From Bacillota bacterium (GTDB lineage: Bacteria; Bacillota; Clostridia; UBA1381), in contig JAJPXA010000091.1 of assembly GCA_021205715.1 (NCBI GenBank), positions 1 to 5,871 on the forward strand: a DNA stretch of 5,871 nucleotides, written 5' to 3'. Positions 4,185-5,871 of the stretch are shown here, piece by piece (within the stretch, counting starts at the first letter, position 1; every line of letters begins with the position of its first letter). A program made the position numbers and the translations under genes. The notes below the pieces were generated by a model that was given only the letters and a program-made list of their open reading frames with translations, did not search any database and was not told the DNA's origin.

Positions 4185-5871
4185 TTAAGTTTCCTCCCAC
4201 TGCTTTTTCTTATTTATTAAATCTTGTTTTTGCTTAATCAATTCACCGATCGCGCTTATGTTGGTTTCGTTGTCTATTTGCATTTGAATTTTTTTCTCTT
4301 TTATCGTGTAAATAAGGTCATATATAACGGCAGTATCTCCGTTATATACCTCCATATTGTAAAAGACCGACGAAGCCTCGTTCATTTCCTTATCGGAGGC
4401 GCTGAAATTATTTAAAATCATCGCCTCCTCCGGCGCGGTTCCGCTTTCGTAAGCGGTGTAAATCTTTTCCGCGAGCCTTTTATGAATATCCGACATAAAC
4501 TCGTTCGGAGAAATGTTTTCCTTGCATATCGCGTAATATTTCTTGCTGCCGACTATCAGACTTAAAAGACGCTTTTCCGCCTCGATTATAGACGGAGGAA
4601 CGACCTGCTTGGTTCCGTCGGGGCGCTCTGCCGTCACGCGGCTTTGCTTCGGCTTGGCGTATGTCTTGCGGCCGCTTCCTTTTTCACGGCACTTCGCGTA
4701 TATCGCGTTTTTGCTTATGCCCGTTTCGTCCGAAACCTTGTTTATATACGCCTCAACCTCTATGCTGTCCTTTATGCTTAAAAACACGCCGACCGCCTCG
4801 TCCAAAAATTTGATTTTTCCGTCGGGAGTTGTTGTGTCGTATTTGCTTTTAATCAGCGACAATCGGTATTCGGTCGACGGCAGTGATTTTTTCACAGCCT
4901 CGCGAAACTTTTCTATGCCGTATTTGTTTATGTACTCGTCCGGATCTTTCGCGCCCTTAAGGCGTATAACCCGCGACTTTCCGCCCGCTTCGTTTATAAC
5001 GTCAATCGCGCGCAGAGCCGCTTTTATGCCCGCCTCGTCGCTGTCGTAGCAAATAATGATTTCATTCGCGTATCTTCGCATCAGCTTCGCCTGATTTATC
5101 GTTATCGCCGTCCCCAACGTGGCGACAATATTTTTCACGCCCGCCTGATACGTCGCTATGACATCCATATAACCCTCGCATAAAATAAGGCTTTGCTCGG
5201 CTGAATTTTTCGCAAGGTTAAGCGAGAACAAATTTTTTCCCTTATCAAACGCCGCCGTTTCGGAGCTGTTTAAATATTTTGGAATTTTGTAGCCGTTAAT
5301 TTCCTTTTCGTTCCCCATTATCCTGCCGCCGAAGCCTATTATCTCTCCGCGCACATTTATAATCGGGAACATTACGCGGTTTCTAAACTTGTCTATAATT
5401 TTGCCGTCGCGGTTTACCGCAAGACCCGCCTCGAGTAGTTCGTTTTCGGTGTAATCATTGTCCTTTAAAAAGTTCAAAAGCGATGTCTTATTCGCCGGAG
5501 CGTATCCCAAGCCGTAGGTTATCACGGTTTTCCACTGTATTTTGCGGTTTGAAAAATATTCGCGCGCCGTTGTGCCGTCCTTGCTTTTTAGGCAATTATG
5601 GTAAAACCTTGCCGACATTTTATTCATTTCCAGTATTTTTTTCTTTTTGTTATGACTCTCCGTAGATATTTCGCCGTCGTCGGGTATGACTATTCCCGCG
5701 TTATCCGCCAAGAGCTTAACCGCGTCCACAAAATCAAGATTTTCGGTATTCATAACATAACGTATAAGATTTCCCGACGCGCCGCAGCCGAAGCAATGAT
5801 AAAGCTGCTTTTCGCGGCTTACGTGAAAGGAGGGCGTTTTCTCGTTATGAAACGGGCACAAACCCATATAG
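4185..5871 (-). CDS. dnaG: DNA primase, N-terminus cut by the window edge
   Basis: DnaG makes the short RNA primers for lagging-strand synthesis at the replication fork. About 560 residues are visible; counting from the Met at 5867, which is internal, the frame stays open through a preceding Tyr to the edge. YMGLCPFHNEKTPSF normally lies near residue 40, so some 35-40 N-terminal residues are missing. The CHC2 zinc ribbon has C4, H7, C25 and C28. The polymerase core includes FRNRVMFPIINVRGEIIGFGGR (161-182) and PKYLNSSET (196-204). The TOPRIM domain has E231 in CEGYMD and D275/D277 in CYDSDEAG, the expected Mg2+-binding acidic residues. A basic linker (about 395-425) leads to the C-terminal helicase-binding domain (about 428-560), helical and Lys-rich as in Firmicutes DnaG. 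All catalytic residues in view are intact. The last codons (TGG GAG GAA ACT) hold the rpoD ribosome binding site. Confidence 0.97.
   Translation of the reverse strand, partial: YMGLCPFHNEKTPSFHVSREKQLYHCFGCGASGNLIRYVMNTENLDFVDAVKLLADNAGIVIPDDGEISTESHNKKKKILEMNKMSARFYHNCLKSKDGTTAREYFSNRKIQWKTVITYGLGYAPANKTSLLNFLKDNDYTENELLEAGLAVNRDGKIIDKFRNRVMFPIINVRGEIIGFGGRIMGNEKEINGYKIPKYLNSSETAAFDKGKNLFSLNLAKNSAEQSLILCEGYMDVIATYQAGVKNIVATLGTAITINQAKLMRRYANEIIICYDSDEAGIKAALRAIDVINEAGGKSRVIRLKGAKDPDEYINKYGIEKFREAVKKSLPSTEYRLSLIKSKYDTTTPDGKIKFLDEAVGVFLSIKDSIEVEAYINKVSDETGISKNAIYAKCREKGSGRKTYAKPKQSRVTAERPDGTKQVVPPSIIEAEKRLLSLIVGSKKYYAICKENISPNEFMSDIHKRLAEKIYTAYESGTAPEEAMILNNFSASDKEMNEASSVFYNMEVYNGDTAVIYDLIYTIKEKKIQMQIDNETNISAIGELIKQKQDLINKKKQWEET
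4193..4198 (-). promoter_or_regulatory. Ribosome binding site of rpoD inside the dnaG 3' end
   Basis: GGGAGG lies 8 nt before the rpoD ATG (4184), within the Trp-Glu-Glu codons that end dnaG. With the TAA stop directly touching the ATG, the arrangement favours re-initiation by ribosomes that have just finished dnaG. Confidence 0.8.

Noticed and set aside
4543..5049. Open frame of 168 codons on the plus strand
   Set aside because: It is antisense to the dnaG TOPRIM and linker region. The Ser/Leu/Phe-rich translation shows no family motif.

Overview
The window looks like chromosomal core sequence from an anaerobic member of the Bacillota, most likely Clostridia. The reasons are the dnaG-rpoD pair without an rpsU between or after them, a Firmicutes-type SigA, a thymidylate kinase of the type I associate with clostridia (GKQTQ P-loop), a flavodiiron-type protein, and strong AGGAGG-like ribosome binding sites. 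Codon use is mixed: many GCG, CGC and GCC codons beside frequent ATA and AAA. I cannot name a genus.

All six genes lie on the minus strand, so the window is transcribed from high to low coordinates. In that order they are: the 3' part of dnaG (primase, cut by the right edge), rpoD/sigA (primary sigma factor, starting on the base after the dnaG stop), a perfect 13-bp inverted repeat resembling an intrinsic terminator, prmA (ribosomal protein L11 methyltransferase), a flavodiiron-family protein that has lost most of its iron ligands, a 104-bp gap with a near-consensus sigma-A promoter, a thymidylate kinase gene (tmk), and the 5' end of a secreted protein with a copper-amine-oxidase-N-like 'stalk' domain (cut by the left edge). 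No stretch over 300 bases lacks a gene; the longest gap is 104 bp.

Functionally this is housekeeping. DnaG and SigA link replication priming to transcription initiation, PrmA modifies the ribosome, and Tmk supplies dTDP for DNA synthesis. SigA's own promoter type (TTGACA, 17 bp, TATACT) appears in front of tmk, which begins a separate transcription unit with the stalk-domain gene. The hairpin after rpoD separates dnaG-rpoD from prmA and the flavoprotein gene, yet leaves no room for a promoter before prmA. prmA must therefore depend on read-through or on a promoter inside rpoD.

I found no CRISPR array, mobile element, tRNA or rRNA, and no convincing new multi-gene system. The two points most worth a second look are the flavodiiron-like protein with a degenerate metal site and the hairpin sitting almost against the prmA ribosome binding site.
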